From Candidatus Poseidonia sp. (GTDB lineage Archaea > Thermoplasmatota > Poseidoniia > Poseidoniales > Poseidoniaceae), in the NCBI GenBank assembly GCA_030829545.1, contig JAURAI010000003.1, positions 1 through 64,000 of the forward strand: a stretch of 64,000 nucleotides of DNA. Direction: 5' to 3'. Shown here one piece after another: positions 34,981 to 43,148 of this stretch. Both the position numbers and the translations under genes were made by a program. The notes below the pieces were generated by a model. The model was given only the letters and a program-made list of their open reading frames with translations. It ran no database searches and had not been told where the DNA came from. The stretch's first letter is position 1, and each line of letters begins with the position of its first letter.

Positions 34981-36126
34981 TCATAAAATCCAAACTGGAC
35001 GCTCGCATTCCATGGCGCGTTTGATGCCCCCTATCGGGCCGAGAACACGAAGGATGAGTTCGGTGATAACATCGCCACGCATGAAGGCGTATCCCATGTT
35101 TTTACTTCGTAGAGAATTCTTCAAGGCTCTGCCCATACTTGCACGTACTTTGTCTTCATAGGAACTAAGTGGCGTGCCCTTGTTGATGTTGTCAAGGATT
35201 GATTCAGCCGCAAAGCATCCCGATATAATCGCTTGACTGATGCCACCGCCATTGCTTGGCATGACCAAGCCAGCAGCATCCCCAACAGCAAGGGTATTGC
35301 CATCAACCATACAACGAACAGGCCCTCCCATCGGAATCCAACCTCCACCAATGGACAAAATTTCCAAGTCAAGGTCCTTGCAAAACTGCTCGAGATGGTC
35401 TTTCAGTGATCCTTTCAGTTTCCCTGCCCGAACGCCCAAACCAACATTGGCAAAGTTGGGCCCTTTCGGAATGATCCAAGCATATCCTGAAGGGGCGACT
35501 GAGCCGAGAAATACATCAAAGGTCTCGGGAACATTGCCCTTGACCTGCGCGTAGATTGTTGGCACCTGATCGTCGGGGCGTACCGCTGGGTCTTGTCCGT
35601 GTCGTAAGCGCCCGACGTGAGCGAGACTCCCCGAGGCGTCAATGAGGTAATCGCAAGAAAATCTACCTTCTGAAGTCACAAGCAAGTCCCGATTCTTCTT
35701 TCGCTGATGTTGAATCCGTTTGAGAGGGGTATTGACCCGTATTTCAGCACCTGCATGGACCGCTTTATCTGCCAAGTATCCGTCGAATTGCAACCGGTGA
35801 CCGGAAAAGGCATCAAGAGCGAAATCATAGGACTTGCCTGATGGAAGGAAGACACGCATATTATCCAGTCGGTGGAGGCGAAGGCGATCTGGAAAATCAA
35901 AATAGGTCTCCAACCAATCATGATCTTCGAGATGTTTGAAGGTCCCAATCACCTCACCCCAATTTGGAATACATTCACCGCATTGAGCAGGATTCCCGAT
36001 GATCGTTCGTCGTTCGAGAACCAAAACGTCGACTCCATCTTCGGCGAGGCGTTGGGCGCATGCAGCACCGGCAGGGCCTGCTCCAATCACAATGACTTGC
36101 CGATGTTCAACAGATTTGACCGCCAT
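34981..36126 (-). CDS. Geranylgeranyl reductase family FAD enzyme
   Basis: 381 residues. These enzymes saturate isoprenoid chains of archaeal lipids (digeranylgeranylglycerophospholipid reductase) or of quinones. It has the N-terminal FAD Rossmann motif VIVIGAGPAGAACAQRLAEDGVDVLVLERR, NPAQCGECIP with conserved cysteines, and the family motif YAWIIPKGPNFANVGLGV. The second FAD motif is LAVGDAAGLVMPSNGGGISQAIISG. It lies 9 bp downstream of a prenyl diphosphate synthase gene on the same strand, which supports a role in making saturated archaeal lipids. Several paralogues per genome are common, so the exact substrate is uncertain. Confidence 0.92.
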   Translation of the reverse strand: MAVKSVEHRQVIVIGAGPAGAACAQRLAEDGVDVLVLERRTIIGNPAQCGECIPNWGEVIGTFKHLEDHDWLETYFDFPDRLRLHRLDNMRVFLPSGKSYDFALDAFSGHRLQFDGYLADKAVHAGAEIRVNTPLKRIQHQRKKNRDLLVTSEGRFSCDYLIDASGSLAHVGRLRHGQDPAVRPDDQVPTIYAQVKGNVPETFDVFLGSVAPSGYAWIIPKGPNFANVGLGVRAGKLKGSLKDHLEQFCKDLDLEILSIGGGWIPMGGPVRCMVDGNTLAVGDAAGLVMPSNGGGISQAIISGCFAAESILDNINKGTPLSSYEDKVRASMGRALKNSLRSKNMGYAFMRGDVITELILRVLGPIGGIKRAMECERPVWIL

Positions 36127-36135
36127 AAATCCACC

Positions 36136-37119
36136 TCATGTGTGGCGTTGCATCACGAAATCTGTAATGAGGAGAAGGACCTCTTTGGCTTGGGAATCTG
36201 GAAATTTGTCCAGTTCGCTGCGAGCACGTTCCAAATGCGTTCGAACGAGGATTTCAGCATATTCCATGCTGTCTGAGCGGTTGAGGAGCGCCATCAATTC
36301 ATCAAAGTGTTCATCGCTGAATGTTTCAATAAGATTTGCGAGGCGTTGCCGATGAGGCCCGTGCGATAGGGTGAGGGCATGGATAAGGGGGAGGGTCATC
36401 TTCCCTTCATAGACGTCAGCACCTCGTGGCTTGCCCATGCGTTCATCGCCTCGAAGATCGAGGAGATCATCGACGAGTTGGAAAGCGATTCCCAATTCCA
36501 TTCCGAACCGTTCGAGACCGAGAGCCTGGTCGGGAGGAAGACCTGCAGTTAATCCAGCTGCATGGCAGCCTGCAGCAAAGGGGCCCGCAGTTTTTCCACG
36601 TACGATTGCCAAGTAATCCTCGGGAGAGGTGGCGAGGTTGTGAACATGGTCAAGTTGGAGGAATTCTGAGACCGCCATGTTAGCACAACTCCTTGCAATG
36701 ATGTCAACCACTTCCTCGCTTTGCCGTGCTGCAAGGGAAAACCCTTGAACAAAGAGCCAATCCCCAGCGATCACTGCTTTCGCTTGGCCAAATTGAGTGT
36801 GAATGGTGGGGATTCCACGGCGTTCAAGCGCATTGTCGTTGATATCATCGTGAACCAATGTCGCAGTGTGAATTAATTCAAAGCCCAAGGCGAGTGGCAT
36901 GACCTTCGATTCATCTTGCCCACCAGCCAGTTGGTAGGCGAGCAGGAGAAGAAGCGGACGTAATCGCTTTCCACCTGCATTGAGGATACGACCAGCTTCC
37001 CGCGCAACCTCGCCAGCACCGTGCTCAAGTTCTGTCTCGATGAGCGAATGGAGGGCTTTGTTGACGCGTTCGCGCATGGACTCCAACGCCAATTGAAGGG
37101 TGTCAACATCGCTGCGCAC
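36136..37119 (-). CDS. idsA: Polyprenyl (geranylgeranyl/farnesyl) diphosphate synthase
   Basis: Up to 327 residues. It elongates allylic diphosphates with IPP to give FPP/GGPP for archaeal lipids and carotenoids. GGKRLRPLLLLLA is the IPP-binding region. First aspartate-rich motif: LVHDDINDNALERRG (DDxxD). Second: FQLVDDLLDLRGDE. The residues before the first motif (FELIHTATLVHDD) fit a chain-length determining region with small side chains, pointing to a long product; this is inference. The start is GTG at 37119, with ATG 37077 as an alternative. It is an operon with the geranylgeranyl reductase. Confidence 0.93.
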   Translation of the reverse strand: MRSDVDTLQLALESMRERVNKALHSLIETELEHGAGEVAREAGRILNAGGKRLRPLLLLLAYQLAGGQDESKVMPLALGFELIHTATLVHDDINDNALERRGIPTIHTQFGQAKAVIAGDWLFVQGFSLAARQSEEVVDIIARSCANMAVSEFLQLDHVHNLATSPEDYLAIVRGKTAGPFAAGCHAAGLTAGLPPDQALGLERFGMELGIAFQLVDDLLDLRGDERMGKPRGADVYEGKMTLPLIHALTLSHGPHRQRLANLIETFSDEHFDELMALLNRSDSMEYAEILVRTHLERARSELDKFPDSQAKEVLLLITDFVMQRHT

Positions 37120-37200
37120 AAACTACGGATGACGGTGGGCTTCTTAACCAGTCGTCACCGCCCATAACCTGCGAGGGCTTGCTCTCGCCGAGGTTTTTTG

Positions 37201-38310
37201 ATGGAAAATAGGGAGCGTTTGGTGATTCTAACGACGCCGTCCCGCGGCGACGGCGTTCGACTTCATGTTGAGCGCGCAGTTGATACCCACGGCAAAAAAA
37301 TGGACCTCTTGATGAAGCAATTGCCTCACATGGAAACAGCCATCGAAACATTGCGAGACGGCACTGGAGATATCCTCGCCATGAGTGCCTTTGATTGGCA
37401 ACACTTCGACACCTCTACATTGAGCATTGCTGGGCTTTTGTCGCGCAAGGAGCCCACGTGGGTTTTGGTTGCGGACGATAAACCAGAATATCTCGAAAAG
37501 GACTCCGTCGTGGTCTGTGACCACGAACTCCTTCGTCGTCAAATGAGACGAATGCGACCCGACGTGCTTCTGAAAACGAGTGCTGGCATTGCATCTGCTG
37601 CGGGTGACTTGCAGATGTTTCAATCCCTTGAAGAGAGCGAACGTTGGTCGTGGTTGGAAGAACAACGTAAGAAGGGAGTCATTGACGGATTTATCGCACC
37701 AAGGGCCATTCATTCGGATTATCGTTTCAAGGGCCGACGCCACACGCTTGGGCTTCAACGAGACAGTTCAGAGCAAAACAGAGAGCGCTTTATTCCTCCA
37801 CCACTGCATGGTTTTACGCTCTTGGTAGCGCGTGAAGGTTTCAATGCTTCAAAAATTCAGGGGATGTTGGACCCGAGTGCCCATCTCGCCTACCGTCTTG
37901 AATCAGCCATGATGGAGAGCCTTGATGATGACCTCCGAGCCATCACGGGCATTTTTGTGGAACAACGGAAGATATCAACCATCCTCAAAAAAGCCAGAGA
38001 AAATCAGGATGAGATTGTCCTCGGTGCCCTCACGGACCCCGAAAAACCTACCAAAAAGGCTCTTCGCCCCGGACCCCGTGTTGAAATGATGGTCGAAACA
38101 TTGAACGCGTCTGGGACTGTAACTGCCGCCTGTGAACGAATGGTCGTCACAGAGGACAGCCATGTTGGCATGGTGAACTTGCTTCGGGAATTCATGCACC
38201 TCATCACCATCATGACTTCAGACCACGAAGCCACGAAACGTAAAATTCCAGGGATGCCCGACGCCTTCAGCGAGGCTGCAGCAAGACTTTTGGACTTCGA
38301 CGAAAATTAA
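37201..38310 (+). CDS. HemC-like (porphobilinogen deaminase fold) protein without the cofactor cysteine
   Basis: About 369 residues from the ATG at 37201 (the track start is a TTG). Read against hydroxymethylbilane synthase, the blocks line up in order. TLRDGTGDILAMSAFD sits where HemC has the ADIAVHSMKD region. IAGLLSRKEPTWVLVAD, then DSVVVCDHELLRRQMRRMRPDVLL, match the EREDPRDAFV and GTSSLRRxxQLxxxRPDL regions. PPPLHGFTLLVARE matches PAxGQGALxxExR, and LESAMMESLDDDLRAITGIF matches ERAxxxxLEGGCQVPIG. The cysteine that holds the dipyrromethane cofactor is absent and the HSxKD lysine is lost, while the aspartate and the LRR arginines remain. True HemC activity is therefore unlikely; the actual role is unknown. 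It is divergent from the prenyl synthase. Confidence 0.6.
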   Translation: MENRERLVILTTPSRGDGVRLHVERAVDTHGKKMDLLMKQLPHMETAIETLRDGTGDILAMSAFDWQHFDTSTLSIAGLLSRKEPTWVLVADDKPEYLEKDSVVVCDHELLRRQMRRMRPDVLLKTSAGIASAAGDLQMFQSLEESERWSWLEEQRKKGVIDGFIAPRAIHSDYRFKGRRHTLGLQRDSSEQNRERFIPPPLHGFTLLVAREGFNASKIQGMLDPSAHLAYRLESAMMESLDDDLRAITGIFVEQRKISTILKKARENQDEIVLGALTDPEKPTKKALRPGPRVEMMVETLNASGTVTAACERMVVTEDSHVGMVNLLREFMHLITIMTSDHEATKRKIPGMPDAFSEAAARLLDFDEN

Positions 38311-38373
38311 GCGACCGGTTCCTCCCTTATCATTGGAAAATCGGCCTTCATAGCATAAGGTCACTGCGAAGAC

Positions 38374-38380
38374 ATATATG
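38374..38380 (+). promoter_or_regulatory. TATA box for the SAP-motif protein gene
   Basis: GACATATATGC lies 38-44 nt upstream of the ATG at 38418 and about 60 nt after the previous stop. An AGGTGAG Shine-Dalgarno site precedes the ATG, so the transcript would have a short leader. Confidence 0.45.
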
Positions 38381-38417
38381 CTTTCAACGCGGCAAATCGT
38401 GCATAGGTGAGTTCCGA

Positions 38418-40157
38418 ATGGACAAATCAGCATTGCTTGCGACCCTCTATCAGGCTCGCTTTGATGATTTGAAGGCCACTGCGGGAGAGCATAATTTACC
38501 TAAATCTGGTTCAGTTGAAATGCTGCGTGCTCGGTTGATTCGCAACCTCATTTTGAGCGATTGGGATTTCTCAACTGAAGGCTTGAAGACGATTAGTAAT
38601 GCTGACCTTGGAGAACTTCTGGGCATCTTTGGAATCAAGAAATCGGGTTCAATCAAAGCTCGTCGTCAACGCTTGTACCTCCACCTTCACCACGATCCTA
38701 AACAACTCACCACAGATAAATTGGATGAGAAAACAAAAGAAGAGATTCATGCCTTGTGCAAGGACCTTGAATTACCTCTTTCTGGCAATAAGCAGACGCT
38801 CCTTGTGAGAGTCGCAGGGGTGTTAGCCTCACAAGAAAGTGCCTGGGGCAAGGTCAAGAAAAGCCTCAGAAGGCCTCGCAATGCAGCCAACCTTCCTGAG
38901 ATCCCCAGGTGGGAAGAGGAACGGGTTGAGACAGCCGAGGTTGAAGAAGCAGTGAATCATTTTGTTGAAGACCATGACGATGGTTGGACCTTTGAGGAAG
39001 AAACCAATCTTCGCGAAGAACTTGCCCAAATGGGTCACGATATTTCTCAAGCATCGGTCGCATCAAGTGTTGATGAGGAACTGCGTGTGCAGCAGAGCAA
39101 AGATGAGCGAAGTATTCCCCCGATGATTCAAGAAACAGATTCACACGAAACCTACAGCCTCGAAATTGAGACGGCACTGCTTGAGATGCGAGAGCGAATG
39201 GCAGAAGTTCACGCTCTTGCCCGTGATTTCCTTATGGTCAGTTCAACCACGAACGAAGACGACATGCGAGCCTTCATCGATTCGATGCGGCACCACGGGT
39301 TTTCAACCGACTTGGCACCGGTTCACCAAGCAATCCATCAGGCCATCATGGAATTGGACTATCAAATTCAACAGGAGAGTACTGCTGCTGTCGCCATGCC
39401 ACAATCGTGGAGCGAACGGGAGGCTTTACGTTTCTTTGAGCAGGTGCGAAGCACGCTTCGTGACCGATTGGAAAACATGCTTGCACTCCATCCAAATGAC
39501 CCAGTGAAAGCCAGAATGGCGTTTGAAGGTGAAGCCAGGGAACTCGGCCTTGACCTCCGCATCCCAAGTATTTCTGGACGAGTTCATGCATTGTTCGACC
39601 TCCATGTAGAAATCGCTGAGACACAGGCTCTGCACGACCCTACCGTTCAACGAAGGCAACGAATGATGCGCATCCTGCATCGAGGAGCGATTCACATGAA
39701 TGAACGCGAGCGCATGACAATTGAGCGACTTGAGAGAAACATTGGGTCCTTCGAAGAACTTGTTCAGACCATTCTTGAAAGCGGCGAGAATGGCTTTGAT
39801 GAAGCCCAACAAGCACTTGTCATTCGCTTCCTTGAATCAAAAGGCTACGACGTCAATACCGCTGATTTGAGGCCGCGCGTCCTCGCATGCGCTGGTATTC
39901 TTGGAGCAGAATTAGGCTTCCTTTCACCCAGCGAAATCCCCAGAATCGCCCCGGGCGTATTGGTCAGTGAGACCGAAGTTGACGCAATCGTGAGCGAACT
40001 CAAAGCCTTGGCATCAAGTTTCAAGACCAAAGAGACTGAGGTTGTTGATCTTGATGAAGAAATCGCAGAATCCGTCGCTGATGCTTCGCACAACATTACC
40101 AGAGTCAAGAGTAAAATCGACCGCGTGGACGACTTATTGAACCGCCTTCGTGGCTAA
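38418..40157 (+). CDS. Protein with three SAP-like motifs and long helical region
   Basis: 579 residues. Three N-terminal helix-turn-helix segments resemble SAP DNA-binding motifs: FDDLKATAGEHNLPKSGSVEMLRARLIRNL, NADLGELLGIFGIKKSGSIKARRQRLYLHL and KEEIHALCKDLELPLSGNKQTLLVRVAGVL. Each has the leucines and the (K/L)SG turn expected. Then comes an acidic linker (to about residue 230), and from there to the end the protein is mostly alpha-helical with Arg/Glu-rich stretches and a final coiled-coil-like segment (ITRVKSKIDRVDDLLNRLRG). I do not recognise a full-length family. A chromatin or chromosome-organising role is an inference from the SAP motifs. Two bp separate its stop from the convergent ATPase gene. 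Confidence 0.7.
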   Translation: MDKSALLATLYQARFDDLKATAGEHNLPKSGSVEMLRARLIRNLILSDWDFSTEGLKTISNADLGELLGIFGIKKSGSIKARRQRLYLHLHHDPKQLTTDKLDEKTKEEIHALCKDLELPLSGNKQTLLVRVAGVLASQESAWGKVKKSLRRPRNAANLPEIPRWEEERVETAEVEEAVNHFVEDHDDGWTFEEETNLREELAQMGHDISQASVASSVDEELRVQQSKDERSIPPMIQETDSHETYSLEIETALLEMRERMAEVHALARDFLMVSSTTNEDDMRAFIDSMRHHGFSTDLAPVHQAIHQAIMELDYQIQQESTAAVAMPQSWSEREALRFFEQVRSTLRDRLENMLALHPNDPVKARMAFEGEARELGLDLRIPSISGRVHALFDLHVEIAETQALHDPTVQRRQRMMRILHRGAIHMNERERMTIERLERNIGSFEELVQTILESGENGFDEAQQALVIRFLESKGYDVNTADLRPRVLACAGILGAELGFLSPSEIPRIAPGVLVSETEVDAIVSELKALASSFKTKETEVVDLDEEIAESVADASHNITRVKSKIDRVDDLLNRLRG

Positions 40158-40159
40158 TT

Positions 40160-41401
40160 TCAATGCTGTTGAGCGTAGAAATTTTGAACCACTGAAGTCA
40201 CTGTTTGAATGTCAGAAATACCTCGCTCAGCCAAGTCTTCGATAATGGCTTGGCGTTGGGCGACATGGCGTTCAAAGACATCTGGCGTCACACCTGCGGC
40301 ATTGCAAATGGTTTCACGCAATTTCGATGGAATTCCCGTTTCTTCAATTTGATCGGTTGCCGCATTGTACTTCCAAATGGCATTCAATCGGGGCTTGTCC
40401 CCTTCCATTCCGGCAACTTCTGCAACTTCAGTAATTTTACGCGCAGTCTTGCCGTTCACGTGAAGGCGTGCTTGGATGATAATCAAATCAAGCCCGCTGA
40501 GCATGATGGGAGGTACGCTCATGGGCGGGTTGATCATACGAGTCACCGTTTCTTGAGCGGTATTAGCGTGCAGGGAACCAAAGGAACCGTCGTGGCCAGT
40601 GTTCATTGCGGTGAGCAGGGTAGCACATTCAGGACCACGTACTTCACCGACAATGATACGGTCAGGGCGCATACGGAGGCTCGATTTCAGACAATCATTC
40701 ATGTCGACCTCTTGTGTTCCATCAGGACGCTCTCGACGGGTTTCCATTCGCAGCCAGTGGTCGTGGTAGACTTGCAATTCAGCAGTGTCTTCCACAGTGA
40801 GCAAACGACGTGACCAAGGAATGTACATTCCGAGGCAGTTCAGCGTGGTGGTTTTACCAGACCCAGTCCCACCCGCAATGACGAAGTTCGCAGGGCGGCT
40901 GTCAAGACCTTCAATCCAAACCCACATCATAGCGGCGAGACGAGCATTGACCGTTCCAAAGTTAACGAGGTCGATCATCGTCAGAGGATCTTCCTTGAAT
41001 TTACGAATCGTCAAGGTTGGCCCGTCGGGAGAGACTGGAGGGATGGTCCCGTTAACACGGGAACCATCAGGCAAACGGCCGTCAAAGATGGGAACAAGCC
41101 CGGGCCCGTCACCAAGAGGTACGTTGGTGAAGGATGCGATATTCTTTGCAATCTGGAGTCCTGATTCATCATCGATCCAAATATTTGTTCTGCACATACC
41201 GTGGTTGCGATGAGCTACTTTGACACATTGAACGCCCCCGTTATACATCACTTCTTCCAAATTGTCATCTTCAAAAAGCGCTGCAAGGTCACCATATGGA
41301 TTGGCTTGTATGTCGCCATCGACATGGTAAATTGGCGAGGGATGATTGGGCTCTGTGTAAATGGTGACTCGTCCGTATTGTTCTAAAATCTGTTCTGACA
41401 T
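40160..41401 (-). CDS. Type II/IV secretion-type ATPase (pilus/archaellum assembly, TadA/GspE-like)
   Basis: 413 residues. Hexameric motor that powers assembly of type IV pili or archaella. It has Walker A VIAGGTGSGKTTTLNCLG, the Asp box LLTVEDTAELQ, Walker B-type RPDRIIVGEVRGPECATLLTAMNTGHDGSFGSLHAN (with the His box), and the family-specific RRERPDGTQEVDMNDCLKSSLRMRPD. It begins without the long N-terminal domain of archaellum FlaI, so a pilus-type (Tad/Epd) ATPase is more likely. It starts 3 nt after the membrane-protein gene and is the last gene of a four-gene operon. Confidence 0.9.
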   Translation of the reverse strand: MSEQILEQYGRVTIYTEPNHPSPIYHVDGDIQANPYGDLAALFEDDNLEEVMYNGGVQCVKVAHRNHGMCRTNIWIDDESGLQIAKNIASFTNVPLGDGPGLVPIFDGRLPDGSRVNGTIPPVSPDGPTLTIRKFKEDPLTMIDLVNFGTVNARLAAMMWVWIEGLDSRPANFVIAGGTGSGKTTTLNCLGMYIPWSRRLLTVEDTAELQVYHDHWLRMETRRERPDGTQEVDMNDCLKSSLRMRPDRIIVGEVRGPECATLLTAMNTGHDGSFGSLHANTAQETVTRMINPPMSVPPIMLSGLDLIIIQARLHVNGKTARKITEVAEVAGMEGDKPRLNAIWKYNAATDQIEETGIPSKLRETICNAAGVTPDVFERHVAQRQAIIEDLAERGISDIQTVTSVVQNFYAQQH

Positions 41402-41404
41402 GCA

Positions 41405-42136
41405 TTAACCTCCAACAACTTTGACGGCTCCGAGATACAGACCCATCGAAACAGCCATCCACATTGGTAGCCACCAGAGGGTATCTTTGAACCGCCCCAT
41501 CATTCTTCCAGAAACACTGACGCCAACCGCCGATGCTGCTGCAAAGAAATAACTGAATGTCTGATTGAATGAACTGATTTGAAAGCCTTTGCTTGCGGGA
41601 GCAAATAAGCCGACGATGAAGGCGATGAGCACGGGTAAGCCAACACTTACAAAGAGGATGATGAGGATGCCACGGCCCTGCAATTCACTTTCTCGACGAT
41701 TCATCAGGTCGTTCAGACGCTCATAATCTCGGCTAAGATCTGCGAGAATATCCCTCAAGGACGAGTCCTGTTGAATGGCCGTTTCAATCAAGACCATCAC
41801 TCGCTGGACTTGACTTGAACGAGTCTTTGCTGCAAAGGCCCCAAGACTTGCTTCAAAGGAAGAGGCATGTCCTTCTTTGAGCGTTTCACCGAGAAGAGCA
41901 GCCAAGGGCCCATCGTTTGCCTCGGATTGTTCCATCATTGCCTCTTGAAGGCCACGTCCTGCTCCCACAGAGTCGGAAAGGGCCTCAAGGAAGGTGGGCA
42001 ACTCGTTCTCAATAGCACGGCGACGGCGACGTTCAAGCATGGGAGGAATGCCTCCACCTGCGCATGCAATGGCGATGACGCCGATGTAGAGTAAAAGAGC
42101 GGAGTCATTGAATGATTCGAGGAAGCCAAATATCAC
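41405..42136 (-). CDS. Type II secretion/pilus platform membrane protein (TadC-like)
   Basis: 243 residues starting at GTG 42136 with a GAGGTGG site. It contains one T2SSF domain (ELPTFLEALSDSVGAGRGLQEAMMEQ... SSLRDILADLSRDYERLNDLMNRRESELQGRG) between membrane segments. Helices are near residues 15-32, 157-178, 190-212 and 220-240. It would form half of the inner-membrane platform that the ATPase drives. Tad systems use two such proteins (TadB and TadC), and here too two genes lie side by side. Nine bp separate it from the upstream partner gene. Confidence 0.85.
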   Translation of the reverse strand: MIFGFLESFNDSALLLYIGVIAIACAGGGIPPMLERRRRRAIENELPTFLEALSDSVGAGRGLQEAMMEQSEANDGPLAALLGETLKEGHASSFEASLGAFAAKTRSSQVQRVMVLIETAIQQDSSLRDILADLSRDYERLNDLMNRRESELQGRGILIILFVSVGLPVLIAFIVGLFAPASKGFQISSFNQTFSYFFAAASAVGVSVSGRMMGRFKDTLWWLPMWMAVSMGLYLGAVKVVGG

Positions 42137-42145
42137 GAAACCACC

Positions 42146-42733
42146 TCACAAACCCGGATCTTTTGTATGCGCCTTAAGGCCAATGAGCGCCATGCCCATA
42201 AGAGTGACAACAAGCCCGATATTGACAACTGAATTGATGACTGCAGGCTCTGGCAGGGACATGAAGGCCCCGAGATCACCCGACATAAGTTGGGGGACCA
42301 GACCGACGATGGCCAAGATGATTGGACCGATCATGCCGATGGACAGAAGCGTTTCGGGGACTCCCCCTAATTCTTCAATGTATTTTTCGACTTCTTCGCT
42401 ACGATCCTCTTCCATCCGAGTGCCCTGTTTCTTGAGTGTTTCAACCAGGTCTGTATTCTGCGTGACGTTCGTGTACAATGTATTGAGCAAGCGTTTGTAA
42501 CCGGCCGATTCAGCGATTTTCATTTGGGATTTAAGTTCAGGACCGAGCCCCCCACTGTTTCCTTTTCGCAATCGCTTCATCATCGCTGAAAAATCTTCAG
42601 AGATGATGCCATAGCCACCCTTTCCAATGGTGTGAAGGGCCGCTTCCAATCCAACACCCGATGACATCAGAACATCCATGGTACGAATAACATAGAGCAA
42701 TTCTCTCTTTTCATCGAGTTTGCGCATGGTCAT
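42146..42733 (-). CDS. Type II secretion/pilus platform membrane protein (TadB-like half)
   Basis: 195 residues. The N-terminal cytosolic T2SSF domain reads LLYVIRTMDVLMSSGVGLEAALHTIG ... KIAESAGYKRLLNTLYTNVTQNTDLVETLKKQGTRMEEDRSEEVEKYIEEL. Two membrane helices follow (LLSIGMIGPIILAIVGLVPQL and INSVVNIGLVVTLMGMALIGL). It is shorter than a usual TadB. Starts ATG 42733 or 42727. It lies between a small protein of unknown role (7 bp upstream) and the second platform protein, in one operon with the ATPase. Confidence 0.82.
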   Translation of the reverse strand: MTMRKLDEKRELLYVIRTMDVLMSSGVGLEAALHTIGKGGYGIISEDFSAMMKRLRKGNSGGLGPELKSQMKIAESAGYKRLLNTLYTNVTQNTDLVETLKKQGTRMEEDRSEEVEKYIEELGGVPETLLSIGMIGPIILAIVGLVPQLMSGDLGAFMSLPEPAVINSVVNIGLVVTLMGMALIGLKAHTKDPGL

Positions 42734-42740
42734 CGGCCTC

Positions 42741-43094
42741 TCAAATCACGTCTTCTAGCAACTCAAAATGGAAGGTCTCATTCGAACTGTCATACTCCAT
42801 CACTGCGAAAATAACTTTGACATCTCGTTCTTCAAAGGGGTCGTGAATGTAGGGTTGCCCTGTGCGGAACATTGCAACAATTCGCTTGTAGTCTTCCATT
42901 GAAAGTTCTCCATTCACGGTGTAGAGCGTGGATTCAGAACCCTCGTCATGGAGGTCATCGCCCTCTTGGCCGCGAATGACGGTTCGTGTCAAACGCCGCG
43001 TCATTCGAATTTTGATATCTGCATTGGGTATGCGAACCCAGTCTGAACTTGATGTCCCAGAAGCGGGACGAATGAAGAAATCCATTCCTGACAT
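42741..43094 (-). CDS. Small beta-rich protein at the head of the pilus operon
   Basis: 117 residues, no signal peptide or membrane helix. The sequence is strand-rich with an RRLTRTVIRGQEGDDLHDEGSESTLYTVNGELSMEDYKRIVAMFRTGQPYIHDPFEERDVKVIFAVMEYDSSNETFHFELLEDVI body. The order (a bipartite input strand, then NGxLSxxDYxxLxxL, then a strand pair ending in LLEDV) reminds me of small baseplate/tail proteins of phages and phage-derived injection systems; this is a weak impression. It lies 7 bp upstream of the pilus platform genes and 54 bp downstream of the RPA-associated gene, so it may belong to the operon. Confidence 0.6.
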   Translation of the reverse strand: MSGMDFFIRPASGTSSSDWVRIPNADIKIRMTRRLTRTVIRGQEGDDLHDEGSESTLYTVNGELSMEDYKRIVAMFRTGQPYIHDPFEERDVKVIFAVMEYDSSNETFHFELLEDVI

Positions 43095-43148
43095 GTTGAC
43101 CCCTACTCACTCCACAGCATGAGAGGAACTTCAATGTGTTGGATTGAT

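Noticed and set aside
37201-38310. Functional hydroxymethylbilane synthase (hemC)
   Set aside because: The cofactor cysteine is absent and the HSxKD lysine is lost, so the normal reaction is unlikely.
40205-40813. 202-aa plus-strand ORF opposite the secretion ATPase
   Set aside because: Antisense to conserved Walker B/His box coding; shadow of a real gene.
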